A DNA stretch of 64,000 nt from Caballeronia sp. INDeC2. GTDB taxonomy: Bacteria > Pseudomonadota > Gammaproteobacteria > Burkholderiales > Burkholderiaceae. Positions 51,849-60,369 of this stretch are shown one piece after another (position 1 is the stretch's first letter; every line of letters begins with the position of its first letter). The DNA lies in the NCBI RefSeq assembly GCF_023631325.1, contig NZ_JALQDG010000037.1, positions 37,744-101,743 on the forward strand, given 5' to 3'. Below the pieces are notes generated by a model. That model saw only the letters and a list, made by a program, of their open reading frames with translations. It made no database searches and was not told the origin of the DNA. The translations under genes and the position numbers were made by a program.

Positions 51849-52928
51849 ATGTCCAGACAAGAACACTGCCCGGCCTTTTCACGTCGTGACTTCATCAAGC
51901 TTGGCGCGGGCGCGGCATTTGCCGTGGCCGGCGGCGGTCTCTCGCGCCTGTCGCTCGGCGCGGACCAGACCACGCTCGCCTGCTCCTTCCGCTCGCTCAC
52001 CAACCCGTATCACGCGGCCTTTAACAAGGGTGCGCAAGCCTTCGCGACGAGCGTGGGCCTGCCGTACGTGCCGCTGACGACCGAAGGAAGCTCGGAGAAG
52101 GGCATCGCCGATATTCGTGCGCTGCTGCAAAGGACCAACGGCAACCTCGTGCTCAACGTCGATCCGAACGATTCCGCCGACGCCCGCGTGATCGTCGAAG
52201 CGTGCTCGAAGGCGGGCGCGTTCGTCACCACGATCTGGAACAAGCCGAAAGACCTGCATCCGTGGGACCACAACCCGAGCTATGTCGCGCATCTTTCCTA
52301 TGACGGCGTGGCCTACGGCGAGGAAGCCGCGACGCAACTGTTCAAGGCGATGGGCGGCAAGGGCGGCGTGGTTGCGCTCGGCGGCATTTTCAGCAACGTG
52401 CCGGCAATCGAGCGCAAAGCCGGTCTCGACGCAGCGCTGAAGAAGTTCCCCGACATCCAGTTGCTTGACTTCCAGGTCGCCGACTGGAATTCGCAGAAGG
52501 CGTTCCCGATCATGCAGGCCTGGATGACGCGCTTCAACGCGAAGATCAAGGGCGTGTGGGCCGCGAACGACGACATGGCGCTCGGCGCGATCGAGGCGCT
52601 GCGCGCGGAAGGCCTGGCGGGCCAGATGCCGGTCACCGGCATGGATGGCACGCCGCCCGGACTCAGCGCGATCAAGGCGGGTGAGCTGATCGCGTCGGTC
52701 GATTGGGACCCGTATTGGCTCGGCGGTATCGGCCTGTCGATGGGTCTGCAGGCGAAGCAGAAAAAGATCGATGTGGCGACGCTGCCGAAGGACCGCCGCG
52801 AGTCGTATTGCAAGGCCACGTTCGTGACCAAAGCGAACATCCAGGACGTCATGAAGCGCGCGAGCGCGCCCAACGCCGATTGGAACAACCTCTATGCCCG
52901 CGTCGCGGGTCCTGTGGTGTATCGATGA
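51849..52928 (+). CDS. ABC sugar-type substrate-binding protein, Tat-exported
   Basis: 359 residues, AGGAGA ribosome site. The signal peptide has a twin-arginine motif (SRRDFIK, residues 11-17) and a hydrophobic stretch (GAGAAFAVAGGG). The mature part is a type I periplasmic binding protein: LACSFRSLTNPYHAAFNKGA at the start, NLVLNVDPNDSADARVIVEA, GVVALGGIFSNVPAIERKAG, and the hinge motif VWAANDDMALGAIEAL, then VTGMDGTPPGLSAIKAGELI. Tat export suggests folding before translocation. It is the sugar-recognising part of the four-gene importer that follows. Confidence 0.93.
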   Translation: MSRQEHCPAFSRRDFIKLGAGAAFAVAGGGLSRLSLGADQTTLACSFRSLTNPYHAAFNKGAQAFATSVGLPYVPLTTEGSSEKGIADIRALLQRTNGNLVLNVDPNDSADARVIVEACSKAGAFVTTIWNKPKDLHPWDHNPSYVAHLSYDGVAYGEEAATQLFKAMGGKGGVVALGGIFSNVPAIERKAGLDAALKKFPDIQLLDFQVADWNSQKAFPIMQAWMTRFNAKIKGVWAANDDMALGAIEALRAEGLAGQMPVTGMDGTPPGLSAIKAGELIASVDWDPYWLGGIGLSMGLQAKQKKIDVATLPKDRRESYCKATFVTKANIQDVMKRASAPNADWNNLYARVAGPVVYR

Positions 52929-53944
52929 ACAAGCTGACCGCAGCGCCCACTCGGCAGGCCACATCCAGAAGAACAACCGGGACTCCAATCGTATCGAAGC
53001 AAGCACTCGTGCGGCGTTTTGCACCGTTGCTCGTATTGGTGGCGCTCGGTCTTTGCATCGGCGCGCTCAACCACGACTTCTTCGATCCAATGAACCTGTC
53101 GCGGATCGCGGTAGGTGCCGCGATTCCGCTCACGATCGCACTCGGTGCCGCATTTGTCATTCAACTGGGAAGCATCGATTTGTCGGCCGAAGGGATCGTC
53201 GCGGTTGCGGCGATCGCGGTGTCGACGCTGGTCGAGAACTCGTATAACGACAACCACTTCGGCCTCTGGGTGCTGGCCTTGGCCCTGGCCGCTGGCGCGA
53301 TACTGGGCCTCGTCAACGGCGTGCTGCACGTGTTCCTGCGCATTCCTTCGTTCATCACGACGCTGGCGATCGGCTTTGTCGCAACGGGGATCGGGACCGC
53401 TTGGCTGTCGGGGAACACGATCCGTGTGAGCGACGCTTCGCTACGTGCCATCTCGATCACGCGTTATCTGGGGTTGCCGCTGTCCGTCTGGATCGCGGTG
53501 TTGATGCTCGGCGTCGCCTGGTTCGTCTACAAGCACACGCTCCTCGGCCGTCACACGCTGGCGATCGGCGGCGGCGAGGATCTGGCGCGACTGAGCGGCG
53601 TGCGGGTTTCGCGCGTGCGCATTGCGATATTTTCGCTGGCCGGAGCTTTCTATGGCGTTGCGGGCATCCTCGCCGTGGCGCAGTTCGGCCAGGGGCATGC
53701 GCGTATCGCCGACGGCCAGCTCTTCGTTGCGATCACCGCGATCGTGGTGGGCGGAACGTCGCTTGCAGGCGGCAACGGCACCCCAATGAACACGCTGATC
53801 GGCACGCTGATCGTGATCGTGCTCGGCAATGGCATGGTGCTGCTCGGTGTCCCGCCCTATGTGCAGCAGGGCATCCAGGGCGTGTTGATCATCGCCGCCG
53901 TGACGCTCGCGCTGAATCGCTCGCGCCGGCGTATCGTCAAGTGA
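52925..53944 (+). CDS. ABC sugar-type permease (RbsC family), copy 1
   Basis: 339 residues, start overlapping the binding-protein stop (ATGA). About nine membrane helices; the family's GSIDLSAEGIVAVAAIAVST and later GVAGILAVAQFGQGH and AITAIVVGGTSLAGGNGT are present. It forms one half of the membrane channel of the importer. The other permease copy is encoded at 55469, after the ATPase, an arrangement seen in heterodimeric RbsC-like systems. Confidence 0.93.
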   Translation: MNKLTAAPTRQATSRRTTGTPIVSKQALVRRFAPLLVLVALGLCIGALNHDFFDPMNLSRIAVGAAIPLTIALGAAFVIQLGSIDLSAEGIVAVAAIAVSTLVENSYNDNHFGLWVLALALAAGAILGLVNGVLHVFLRIPSFITTLAIGFVATGIGTAWLSGNTIRVSDASLRAISITRYLGLPLSVWIAVLMLGVAWFVYKHTLLGRHTLAIGGGEDLARLSGVRVSRVRIAIFSLAGAFYGVAGILAVAQFGQGHARIADGQLFVAITAIVVGGTSLAGGNGTPMNTLIGTLIVIVLGNGMVLLGVPPYVQQGIQGVLIIAAVTLALNRSRRRIVK

Positions 53945-53961
53945 GCGTGAGGAGAACAGAC

Positions 53962-55461
53962 ATGCTTTCACTCAAGAACGTCACCAAGCGCTTCCCGGGC
54001 GTGCTTGCGCTGGACAATGTATCGATCGAAGTCCGTCCGAATGAAATCGTCGGCTTGATCGGCGAGAACGGCGCGGGTAAGTCCACGCTGATGAAGCTTT
54101 TGACCGGCGCATATCGCCAGGACACCGGCGACATCGAGCTCGGCGGCAAGCCTCTCGTGATCCGCAATCCGCGCGACGCGACGTCCAAAGGCATCGCGAT
54201 GGTCTATCAGGAGCAGTCGATCCTGCCCAACCTGACGGTTGCGGAGAACCTGTTTCTCGGGCGCGAGGAAGAGTTCGTCACGTTCGGGCGGGTGAACTGG
54301 ACGAAGCTCAAGCGCGCGGCGAAGAAGGAGCTTGCCACGGTGCATCTGGACGTCGATCCACTGACGCTGTGCGAGGACATGTCGTTCGGCCAGCGGCAGA
54401 TGGTGGAACTCGCGCGAGCGTTGTCGCTCGCGAGCCGCACCGGCGGCACGCCGATCATCCTGCTCGACGAGCCCACGTCCGTGCTCGAAGCCGGGGAGAT
54501 CGAGATTTTGTTCGGCCTCGTGCGTGAGTTGAAGTCGCGCGCGTCATTCGTGTTCGTTTCGCATCGGCTCGATGAATTGCTGTCGCTGAGCGATCGCGTG
54601 TATGTGATGAAGGACGGGAAGGTCGTATCCGAGATGGCTTCGGGAATGGCGTCAGTGGCGAAGCTTCATGAGCTGATGGTCGGCCGCTCGCTGCACAGCG
54701 AGTATTACCGCGAGAATCTGCAGAAGCCGTGCCGCGCGGAAGTGGCGCTGTCGGTGCGAAACGCAACGCTTGGTCATGTGCTCAACGACGTTTCCTTCGA
54801 CGTCCACTGCGGCGAGGTGTTCGGCGTGGCGGGCGTGGTCGGGTCCGGGCGCGAGGAACTGTGCCGGGTGATTGCGGGCCTGGAAAGTCTCGATCGCGGC
54901 GAAGTGATGGTGGGAAACACGCGACTCAAGCCGCAGGCGAATCACGCGGTTTCACTCGGCATCGGATACGTTCCGCGTGAACGCAAGATCGAAGGACTCG
55001 TCACGCAGATGAGCGTCGCGCAAAATCTTACGCTGCCTCGTCTCGGCGCAGTCAGCCGTGCCGGCGTGGTGCGCAAGGCAAGCGAACGCGCGCTCGCCAA
55101 CGACTGGATCCAGCGCTTGCACATCAAAACGCCGGGGCCCGACGCATCGTGCCGCAATCTCTCGGGCGGGAATCAGCAAAAGGTCGTGCTCGCCAAGTGG
55201 CGCTTCGCAGGCAGCCGAATTCTCGTGCTCGATCACCCGACGCGCGGTCTCGATGTCGGCGCGAAGGAAGAGGTCTATCAGCTCATCCGCGAACTGACAG
55301 CGGAAGGCGTCGCTGTGGTGCTGACGGGTGACACGCTCGAAGAGATTCTGGGGCTCAGTCATCGCGTGATGGTCATGCGTGACGGCCGCGCTGAGAGAAT
55401 TCTCCCTTGCGAAGTGGGTCGCAAACCCTCGCAGGTCGAGATCGTCGAACACATGGTCTGA
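53962..55461 (+). CDS. ABC sugar-type ATPase (RbsA/MglA-like), two nucleotide-binding domains
   Basis: 499 residues from ATG 53962 with GAGGAGA upstream. Domain 1 has Walker A GENGAGKST, signature MSFGQRQMVELARAL and Walker B IILLDEPTS. Domain 2 has the usual degenerate P-loop (VAGVVGSGREEL), signature LSGGNQQKVVLAKW and Walker B ILVLDHPTRGLD, where the catalytic-type Glu is replaced by His. The switch-His position also deviates (VVLTGDTLEEILGLSHRVMV). It energises the importer from domain 1; domain 2 appears catalytically weak, as is common in RbsA-like proteins. Confidence 0.94.
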   Translation: MLSLKNVTKRFPGVLALDNVSIEVRPNEIVGLIGENGAGKSTLMKLLTGAYRQDTGDIELGGKPLVIRNPRDATSKGIAMVYQEQSILPNLTVAENLFLGREEEFVTFGRVNWTKLKRAAKKELATVHLDVDPLTLCEDMSFGQRQMVELARALSLASRTGGTPIILLDEPTSVLEAGEIEILFGLVRELKSRASFVFVSHRLDELLSLSDRVYVMKDGKVVSEMASGMASVAKLHELMVGRSLHSEYYRENLQKPCRAEVALSVRNATLGHVLNDVSFDVHCGEVFGVAGVVGSGREELCRVIAGLESLDRGEVMVGNTRLKPQANHAVSLGIGYVPRERKIEGLVTQMSVAQNLTLPRLGAVSRAGVVRKASERALANDWIQRLHIKTPGPDASCRNLSGGNQQKVVLAKWRFAGSRILVLDHPTRGLDVGAKEEVYQLIRELTAEGVAVVLTGDTLEEILGLSHRVMVMRDGRAERILPCEVGRKPSQVEIVEHMV

Positions 55462-55468
55462 GGTCAAC

Positions 55469-56428
55469 ATGCCACAACTGAACGCATCCATCGCGACGAA
55501 GCTGCGCGACAACGCGCCCTTCCTCGCTCTCATCGTGCTGTACGTGCTCATTGAAGTCGCACAGCCGAGCTTCCTTGCACCGTCGACGCAACTCGGCCTG
55601 CTCGCCGACAGTTCGACGCTTTTCATCATGGCCGCCGGCACGACGTTCGTCGTGTTGCTCGGCAGTATCGATCTCTCCCTGCAGGCGGTGGCGTCGTTGT
55701 CGAGCGTCATTGTCGCAATGTTGCTGCCGCGTTATGGGGCGATAGCGGCTGTCGTCGCGCTCGCGGCGTCGTTCGGCATTGGTCTGCTCTCGGGCGTGAT
55801 CCAAACCTTGCTGCGGATTCCGTCGTTCATCGCGACGTTGGCGGTGGGCGGAATTGCATCGGCGGCGGCGTTGACGCTTTCAGGCACCCGCTCGATCGGT
55901 ATCAGCGATGAGATGCGCAACGCGTCGCTGGGCTGGACCACCGGCTCTTCGTTCGGCGTGCCGCACGAAATCTTGCTAGGCATCGCGGTGTTCGCCTTCT
56001 GCGTGTTCCTGCATCGCTCGACAGTCTTCGGCCGTCAAACCGATGCGATTGGCGCAGGCGAACCGGCGGCGATTGCATCGGGCGTGCGCGTGTCGGTGAC
56101 CAAATGCCTCGTGTTCGGAACGTCGTCGTTCTTCGCGGGGCTGGCGGGGGTCGTGATGGCGGGGCGGCTGGGAAGCGGCTCACCCACGCTGGCGGACCAA
56201 TTTCTGCTTCCGGCCATCGCTGCCGTGATCGTCGGCGGCACGGCGTTGACGGGTGGCGCCGGTGGTATCGGCAGGACGCTGGTGGGCGCGCTTCTTGTGT
56301 CGGTGGCGCGTGTGGGCATGACGTTCGTCGGCATCAGCGTGTTCGCACAGCAGATCGTGTTCGGGCTGATTCTGATCGTCGCGGTGACCGTTGCTTTCGA
56401 TCGTTCGAAGGTGCTGGTCATCAAGTGA
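55469..56428 (+). CDS. ABC sugar-type permease (RbsC family), copy 2
   Basis: 319 residues from ATG 55469, seven bases after the ATPase stop. About nine helices; conserved parts are VVLLGSIDLSLQAVASLSSV, GLAGVVMAGRLGSGSP and AIAAVIVGGTALTGGAGGIG, the standard RbsC motifs. With the copy at 52925 it should form a heterodimeric channel. The two permeases differ clearly outside the family motifs, so this is not a recent duplication. Confidence 0.93.
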   Translation: MPQLNASIATKLRDNAPFLALIVLYVLIEVAQPSFLAPSTQLGLLADSSTLFIMAAGTTFVVLLGSIDLSLQAVASLSSVIVAMLLPRYGAIAAVVALAASFGIGLLSGVIQTLLRIPSFIATLAVGGIASAAALTLSGTRSIGISDEMRNASLGWTTGSSFGVPHEILLGIAVFAFCVFLHRSTVFGRQTDAIGAGEPAAIASGVRVSVTKCLVFGTSSFFAGLAGVVMAGRLGSGSPTLADQFLLPAIAAVIVGGTALTGGAGGIGRTLVGALLVSVARVGMTFVGISVFAQQIVFGLILIVAVTVAFDRSKVLVIK

Positions 56429-56480
56429 GTTTCGATCCGGCCCGTATCGCGCGGGCTATTGTTGAAGGAAGGGTTTGCAC

Positions 56481-57230
56481 ATGAAGATTCTGGTGACGGT
56501 AAAGAGGGTTGTCGACTACAACGTCAAGGTGCGCGTGAAGTCGGATGGCAGCGGCGTTGATATCGCGAACGTGAAGATGTCGATGAATCCGTTTGATGAA
56601 ATCGCTGTTGAAGAAGCTGTGCGCTTGCGCGAGGCGGGCGTGGCGACTGAGGTCGTTGCGGTGTCCTGCGGCGTGACGCAATGTCAGGAGACGCTGCGCA
56701 CCGCGCTCGCCATCGGCGCGGACCGCGCGATTCTGGTTGAGTCGGCCGACGAATTGCAGCCGCTGGCGGTCGCGAAGATTTTGAAGGCGTTGATCGACAG
56801 AGAGCAACCTGGGCTTGTGATCCTTGGCAAGCAGGCCATCGACGACGATTCGAATCAAACCGGTCAGATGGTGGCCGCTTTGGCCGGCTTGCCGCAAGCA
56901 ACGTTTGCCTCGAAGGTCGTGGTGGCGGATGGCAAGGCAACGGTCTCGCGTGAAGTTGATGGGGGCGCTGAAACGCTGTCGCTGACGTTGCCGGCGGTGG
57001 TAACCGCCGATCTGCGCCTGAACGAGCCGCGCTACGTGACGTTGCCCAACATCATGAAGGCGAAGAAAAAGCCGCTTGAGACGTTAAAACCCGCTGATCT
57101 CGATGTCGACGTTGCGCCGCGTCTGAAAACGCTGAAAGTCGCCGAGCCGCCAAAGCGCTCCGCCGGCGTGCTCGTGCCGGACGTAAAGACGCTCGTCGAG
57201 AAGCTCAAAGTCGAAGCCAAGGTCCTGTAG
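56481..57230 (+). CDS. etfB: Electron transfer flavoprotein beta subunit
   Basis: 249 residues from ATG 56481; the N-terminus MKILVTVKRVVDYNVKVRVK is diagnostic. Further marks are ANVKMSMNPFDEIAVEEAVR, VILGKQAIDDDSNQTGQMVA (AMP/FAD-site loop with the DDD segment) and ADLRLNEPRYVTLPNIMKAK, the recognition loop that docks to acyl-CoA dehydrogenase, with the key Leu in TLPNIMKA. It carries electrons from the island's acyl-CoA dehydrogenase to the quinone pool via ETF-QO. A dedicated copy inside a catabolic island suggests the dehydrogenation is a main flux. Confidence 0.96.
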   Translation: MKILVTVKRVVDYNVKVRVKSDGSGVDIANVKMSMNPFDEIAVEEAVRLREAGVATEVVAVSCGVTQCQETLRTALAIGADRAILVESADELQPLAVAKILKALIDREQPGLVILGKQAIDDDSNQTGQMVAALAGLPQATFASKVVVADGKATVSREVDGGAETLSLTLPAVVTADLRLNEPRYVTLPNIMKAKKKPLETLKPADLDVDVAPRLKTLKVAEPPKRSAGVLVPDVKTLVEKLKVEAKVL

Positions 57231-57243
57231 GGAGACGCACAAA

Positions 57244-58200
57244 ATGACGATTCTGGTGATTGCGGAACATGACAACGCGTCGATCAAAGCGGCGACGCTC
57301 AACACAGTGGCCGCTGCTGCGATGATCGCGACGTTCAGCGAACAGGACGTTCACGTTCTGGTGGCGGGCCACGATGCACGTGGCGCGGCCGAGGCGGCCG
57401 CAAAGATTGCGGGTGTAACGAAAGTATTGTTCGCCGACGCGCCGCAACTTGCCGAAGGATTGGCAGAAAACGTGGAGGGTACGGTGCTGACGCTGGTGCA
57501 AGATCCGGCGAAGGACTACTCCCACATCGTGGCGCCCGCTACTGCGTACGGCAAAAACATCGCTCCGCGTATCGCTGCTCATCTGGACGTCGCGCAGATC
57601 AGCGATATCACGGCGGTGAACAGCGGGGACACCTTTGAACGTTCGATCTACGCGGGAAACGCGATCGCTACGGTGCAATCGTCCGATCCGGTCAAGGTGA
57701 TCACGGTGCGCGCGACCGGATTTGAAGCGGCAGCGGCCGAAGGCGGCAACGCAACGGTAGAGACGGTTAACGCGCCGGGCGACGCGGGCATCTCGCAGTT
57801 CGTGAGCCGTGAGCTGACGCAAACCGATCGACCGGAATTGACGAGTGCAAAAATCATTGTGTCGGGTGGCCGGGGACTCGGCAACGGGGAGAACTACACG
57901 AAGGTGCTCGAACCGCTGGCCGACAAGCTCGGCGCGGCCTTGGGCGCGTCGCGCGCCGCAGTCGATGCGGGCTTTGTTCCGAATGACTATCAGGTCGGTC
58001 AAACCGGCAAGATCGTCGCGCCGCAGTTGTATCTGGCCGTCGGCATCTCGGGCGCGATCCAGCATCTGGCCGGCATGAAGGACAGCAAGGTGATCGTCGC
58101 GATCAACAAGGACCTGGAAGCGCCGATTTTCAGCGTGGCGGACTATGGTCTGGCTCAGGATCTGTTCCAAGCAGTTCCCGAGTTGACAGCGCTCATCTGA
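57244..58200 (+). CDS. etfA: Electron transfer flavoprotein alpha subunit
   Basis: 318 residues, 13 bases after etfB. It has an N-terminal alpha/beta domain (ILVIAEHDNASIKAATLNTV) and the C-terminal FAD domain with KIIVSGGRGLGNGENYTKVL, DAGFVPNDYQVGQTGKIVAP, LYLAVGISGAIQHLAGMKDS and VIVAINKDLEAPIFSVADYG. All FAD-contact motifs are intact. Together with EtfB it accepts electrons from the acyl-CoA dehydrogenase encoded 11 kb to the left in the same island. Confidence 0.96.
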   Translation: MTILVIAEHDNASIKAATLNTVAAAAMIATFSEQDVHVLVAGHDARGAAEAAAKIAGVTKVLFADAPQLAEGLAENVEGTVLTLVQDPAKDYSHIVAPATAYGKNIAPRIAAHLDVAQISDITAVNSGDTFERSIYAGNAIATVQSSDPVKVITVRATGFEAAAAEGGNATVETVNAPGDAGISQFVSRELTQTDRPELTSAKIIVSGGRGLGNGENYTKVLEPLADKLGAALGASRAAVDAGFVPNDYQVGQTGKIVAPQLYLAVGISGAIQHLAGMKDSKVIVAINKDLEAPIFSVADYGLAQDLFQAVPELTALI

Positions 58201-58226
58201 ACGATCGTCTTCGAGGGCACACACGG

Positions 58227-59234
58227 ATGCGCAAACCCCGAATCGCAATCGTTGGCGCCGGCCTCGCAGCCACGCCTCACGCACTTGCCCTGAGCGAACT
58301 CAGTAACGAAGTAGACGTGGTAGGCGTGGTCGGTCGTTCGCCAGAACGGATTGAGCGCTTCGCCAGCACCTACGGCTTTCCTGTTGGTAAGTCCATCGAC
58401 GCCGTGTTGAGCGACTCGAGCGTCGATGGCGTTCTGGTGCTCACTCCGCCGCATACGCATCTCGAACTCGTCGAAAAGGCCGCTGCCGCACGCAAGCATG
58501 TACTGCTCGAAAAGCCGCTTGATATATCGATAGCTCGCGCGCAACGGGCGGTCCAGGTCTGTCGAGAGGCCGGCGTGAATCTCGGCGTCGTCTTCCAGAA
58601 CCGCTTCCGTCCCGCTGTCCAGCGGCTCGCGGCGTTGGCCAAGAGTGGCGCACTCGGGCCACTCGCCTATGCGGGTGTCGATCTGCGCTGGTGGCGACCG
58701 CAGTCCTACTACGATGAGCCCGGCCGCGGCACGTATGCACGCGACGGTGGCGGCGTATTGATGACGCAGGCCATTCACTCACTCGACATCCTGATGTGGC
58801 TGGCGGGCGACGTGTCCTCGGTCGTAGCGGCAACCGCCACGACCACGCTGCATTCGATGGAAGCGGAAGACTTCGCGAGCGCCGCACTCACGTTCGAGAG
58901 CGGTGCTGCCGGTCAAGTCCTCGCGACGACGGCGGCGTTTCCCGGGTTTCCTGAACGCATTGAGTTGATTGGCGCAAACGCAACGGCGGTGCTCGATGGC
59001 GGACACCTGCGCGTGTTCTTCCAAGACGGCCGTGTGGATGACTTCAGTGACCCTTCGTCGTCCGGCTTTGGTGCGAAGCCCATGGACTTTGCGCACACGG
59101 CCCATCGCGATCTGTTGAAGGACTTTTTCGCCGCCATTCGTGAGGATCGCGCTCCATTGCTAACTGGCGACGACGCGCTGCGCGTGCAGCGACTGATCGA
59201 GCGCATCACCACCAGCAAAGGACACCGGCAGTGA
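58227..59234 (+). CDS. Gfo/Idh/MocA-family oxidoreductase, second copy in island
   Basis: 335 residues. The Rossmann motif is RIAIVGAGLAATPHALALSE; the family Lys is in KHVLLEKPLDISIARAQRAV. The C-terminal domain holds GVDLRWWRPQSYYDEPG and GTYARDGGGVLMTQAIHSLD with the catalytic His in the last motif. It differs from the first Gfo/Idh protein (40384), so each may act on a different intermediate. Coupled to the next gene through a GTGA overlap. Confidence 0.93.
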   Translation: MRKPRIAIVGAGLAATPHALALSELSNEVDVVGVVGRSPERIERFASTYGFPVGKSIDAVLSDSSVDGVLVLTPPHTHLELVEKAAAARKHVLLEKPLDISIARAQRAVQVCREAGVNLGVVFQNRFRPAVQRLAALAKSGALGPLAYAGVDLRWWRPQSYYDEPGRGTYARDGGGVLMTQAIHSLDILMWLAGDVSSVVAATATTTLHSMEAEDFASAALTFESGAAGQVLATTAAFPGFPERIELIGANATAVLDGGHLRVFFQDGRVDDFSDPSSSGFGAKPMDFAHTAHRDLLKDFFAAIREDRAPLLTGDDALRVQRLIERITTSKGHRQ

Positions 59235-60037
59235 CACGCATAGATGGGGAAACACGGATCGTCGCGATTCTCGGCGATCCCATTGCACAGGCGAAATCCC
59301 CGCAACTCTTCAATGCCTTGTTCGAACGGCACGGCGTGAACGCGGTGCTCGTACCGTTTCATGTGCCGGCAAGCAACCTCGGGAGGGTCCTCGAAGGGCT
59401 GCGCGGCGCAGCCAACCTTGCCGGCGTGGTTATAACGGTGCCGCACAAACTGCATGCGACCGCGTATGCGACGCAATTATCGGACGCGGCGCAGCAAACG
59501 GGCGCGGTCAACTGTCTGCGCCTTGAAGCCGATGGGTCGTGGACGGGCGCCATGTTCGATGGTGTCGGCTTCGTCAAGGGTTTGCAAGGGCGCGCACACA
59601 TCGTGCGCGGTAAGTCCGCACTGATCGTCGGTACCGGCGGAGCGGGCGTGGCGGTGGCGCATGCGTTGATCGATGCAGGCATCGCCTCGCTCGATCTCTT
59701 CGACACCAATGCGACGTCGTTGCAGCGGCTTGCGGGGGCATTGCGGGCGCGCGGGAGCGAAGCGGTCATCGGCGAAAGCCAGGCGTGTGCGCAAGCGAAG
59801 CATGATCTTGTCGTCAATGCGACGCCGTGCGGGATGCGTCCCGACGACCCCGTGCCGATCGATCTCGCCGAGGCCGCTCCACACGCCGTCATCGCTGACC
59901 TGATCATGAAACCAGCAGAAACACGCCTTCTGGAAAACGCGAAGGCGCGTGGCCTTGCCGTGCACCCCGGCCGTTACTTGCTCGAGAATTCCGTCGAAGC
60001 GATGGCGGCATTTCTGGGACTCATCGCTCCGGCATAA
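59231..60037 (+). CDS. Shikimate dehydrogenase-family protein (AroE/YdiB-like)
   Basis: 268 residues from GTG 59231. The substrate domain has AILGDPIAQAKSPQLFNALF (the Ser-Pro motif; the usual S-x-S is A-x-S here), then VVITVPHKLHATAYA with the catalytic Lys in VPHK. The cofactor domain has SALIVGTGGAGVAVAHALID and VVNATPCGMRPDDPVPID, and the end YLLENSVEAMAAFLGL is typical. Being the last gene of a catabolic operon, it is more likely a specialised quinate/shikimate-like or polyol dehydrogenase than the biosynthetic AroE. Confidence 0.9.
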   Translation: MTRIDGETRIVAILGDPIAQAKSPQLFNALFERHGVNAVLVPFHVPASNLGRVLEGLRGAANLAGVVITVPHKLHATAYATQLSDAAQQTGAVNCLRLEADGSWTGAMFDGVGFVKGLQGRAHIVRGKSALIVGTGGAGVAVAHALIDAGIASLDLFDTNATSLQRLAGALRARGSEAVIGESQACAQAKHDLVVNATPCGMRPDDPVPIDLAEAAPHAVIADLIMKPAETRLLENAKARGLAVHPGRYLLENSVEAMAAFLGLIAPA

Positions 60038-60369
60038 CGTTCGGGCGCACCTCTGCCAAGGCGGGAAAGGCCCCAGCGTCGCGTAGCAGCAGGCGGGAAA
60101 ACCCTCTTTGATCGATTGCCAAACTGGGCATAGAATGAGCCTTAAGTAACTATCCGGTGGGTTCGAAACTAGGAAAATTGACGGACCTATTCCGGGATGG
60201 AGGCTAGCTAAAGCCAGCAGGAAAGCTGAGCAGATGCTCGCTGCTCGAAACCGATCGTTATCACACAGGCCATACGCACTACTGACGTCATCTCGCGATC
60301 GCGCTAACCGTCTTCCACGGCAAACTAGCGACGGTACGGGGGCAGCGGCCTATCAACCTGGAGACACAC
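60038..60369. other. 332-bp intergenic region with operator
   Basis: No gene fits this stretch. It holds the second-best copy of the island's dyad motif at 60147-60164 and then about 200 bases of leader before the MHS permease. No convincing terminator for the preceding operon was found. Confidence 0.6.
60147..60164 (+). promoter_or_regulatory. Probable regulator operator (B) upstream of MHS permease
   Basis: TAACTATCCGGTGGGTTC matches the best site at 45793 in 17 of 18 positions (counting C/T as interchangeable at two). It lies 206 bases before the permease start in the gap after the shikimate-dehydrogenase-like gene. Confidence 0.65.
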
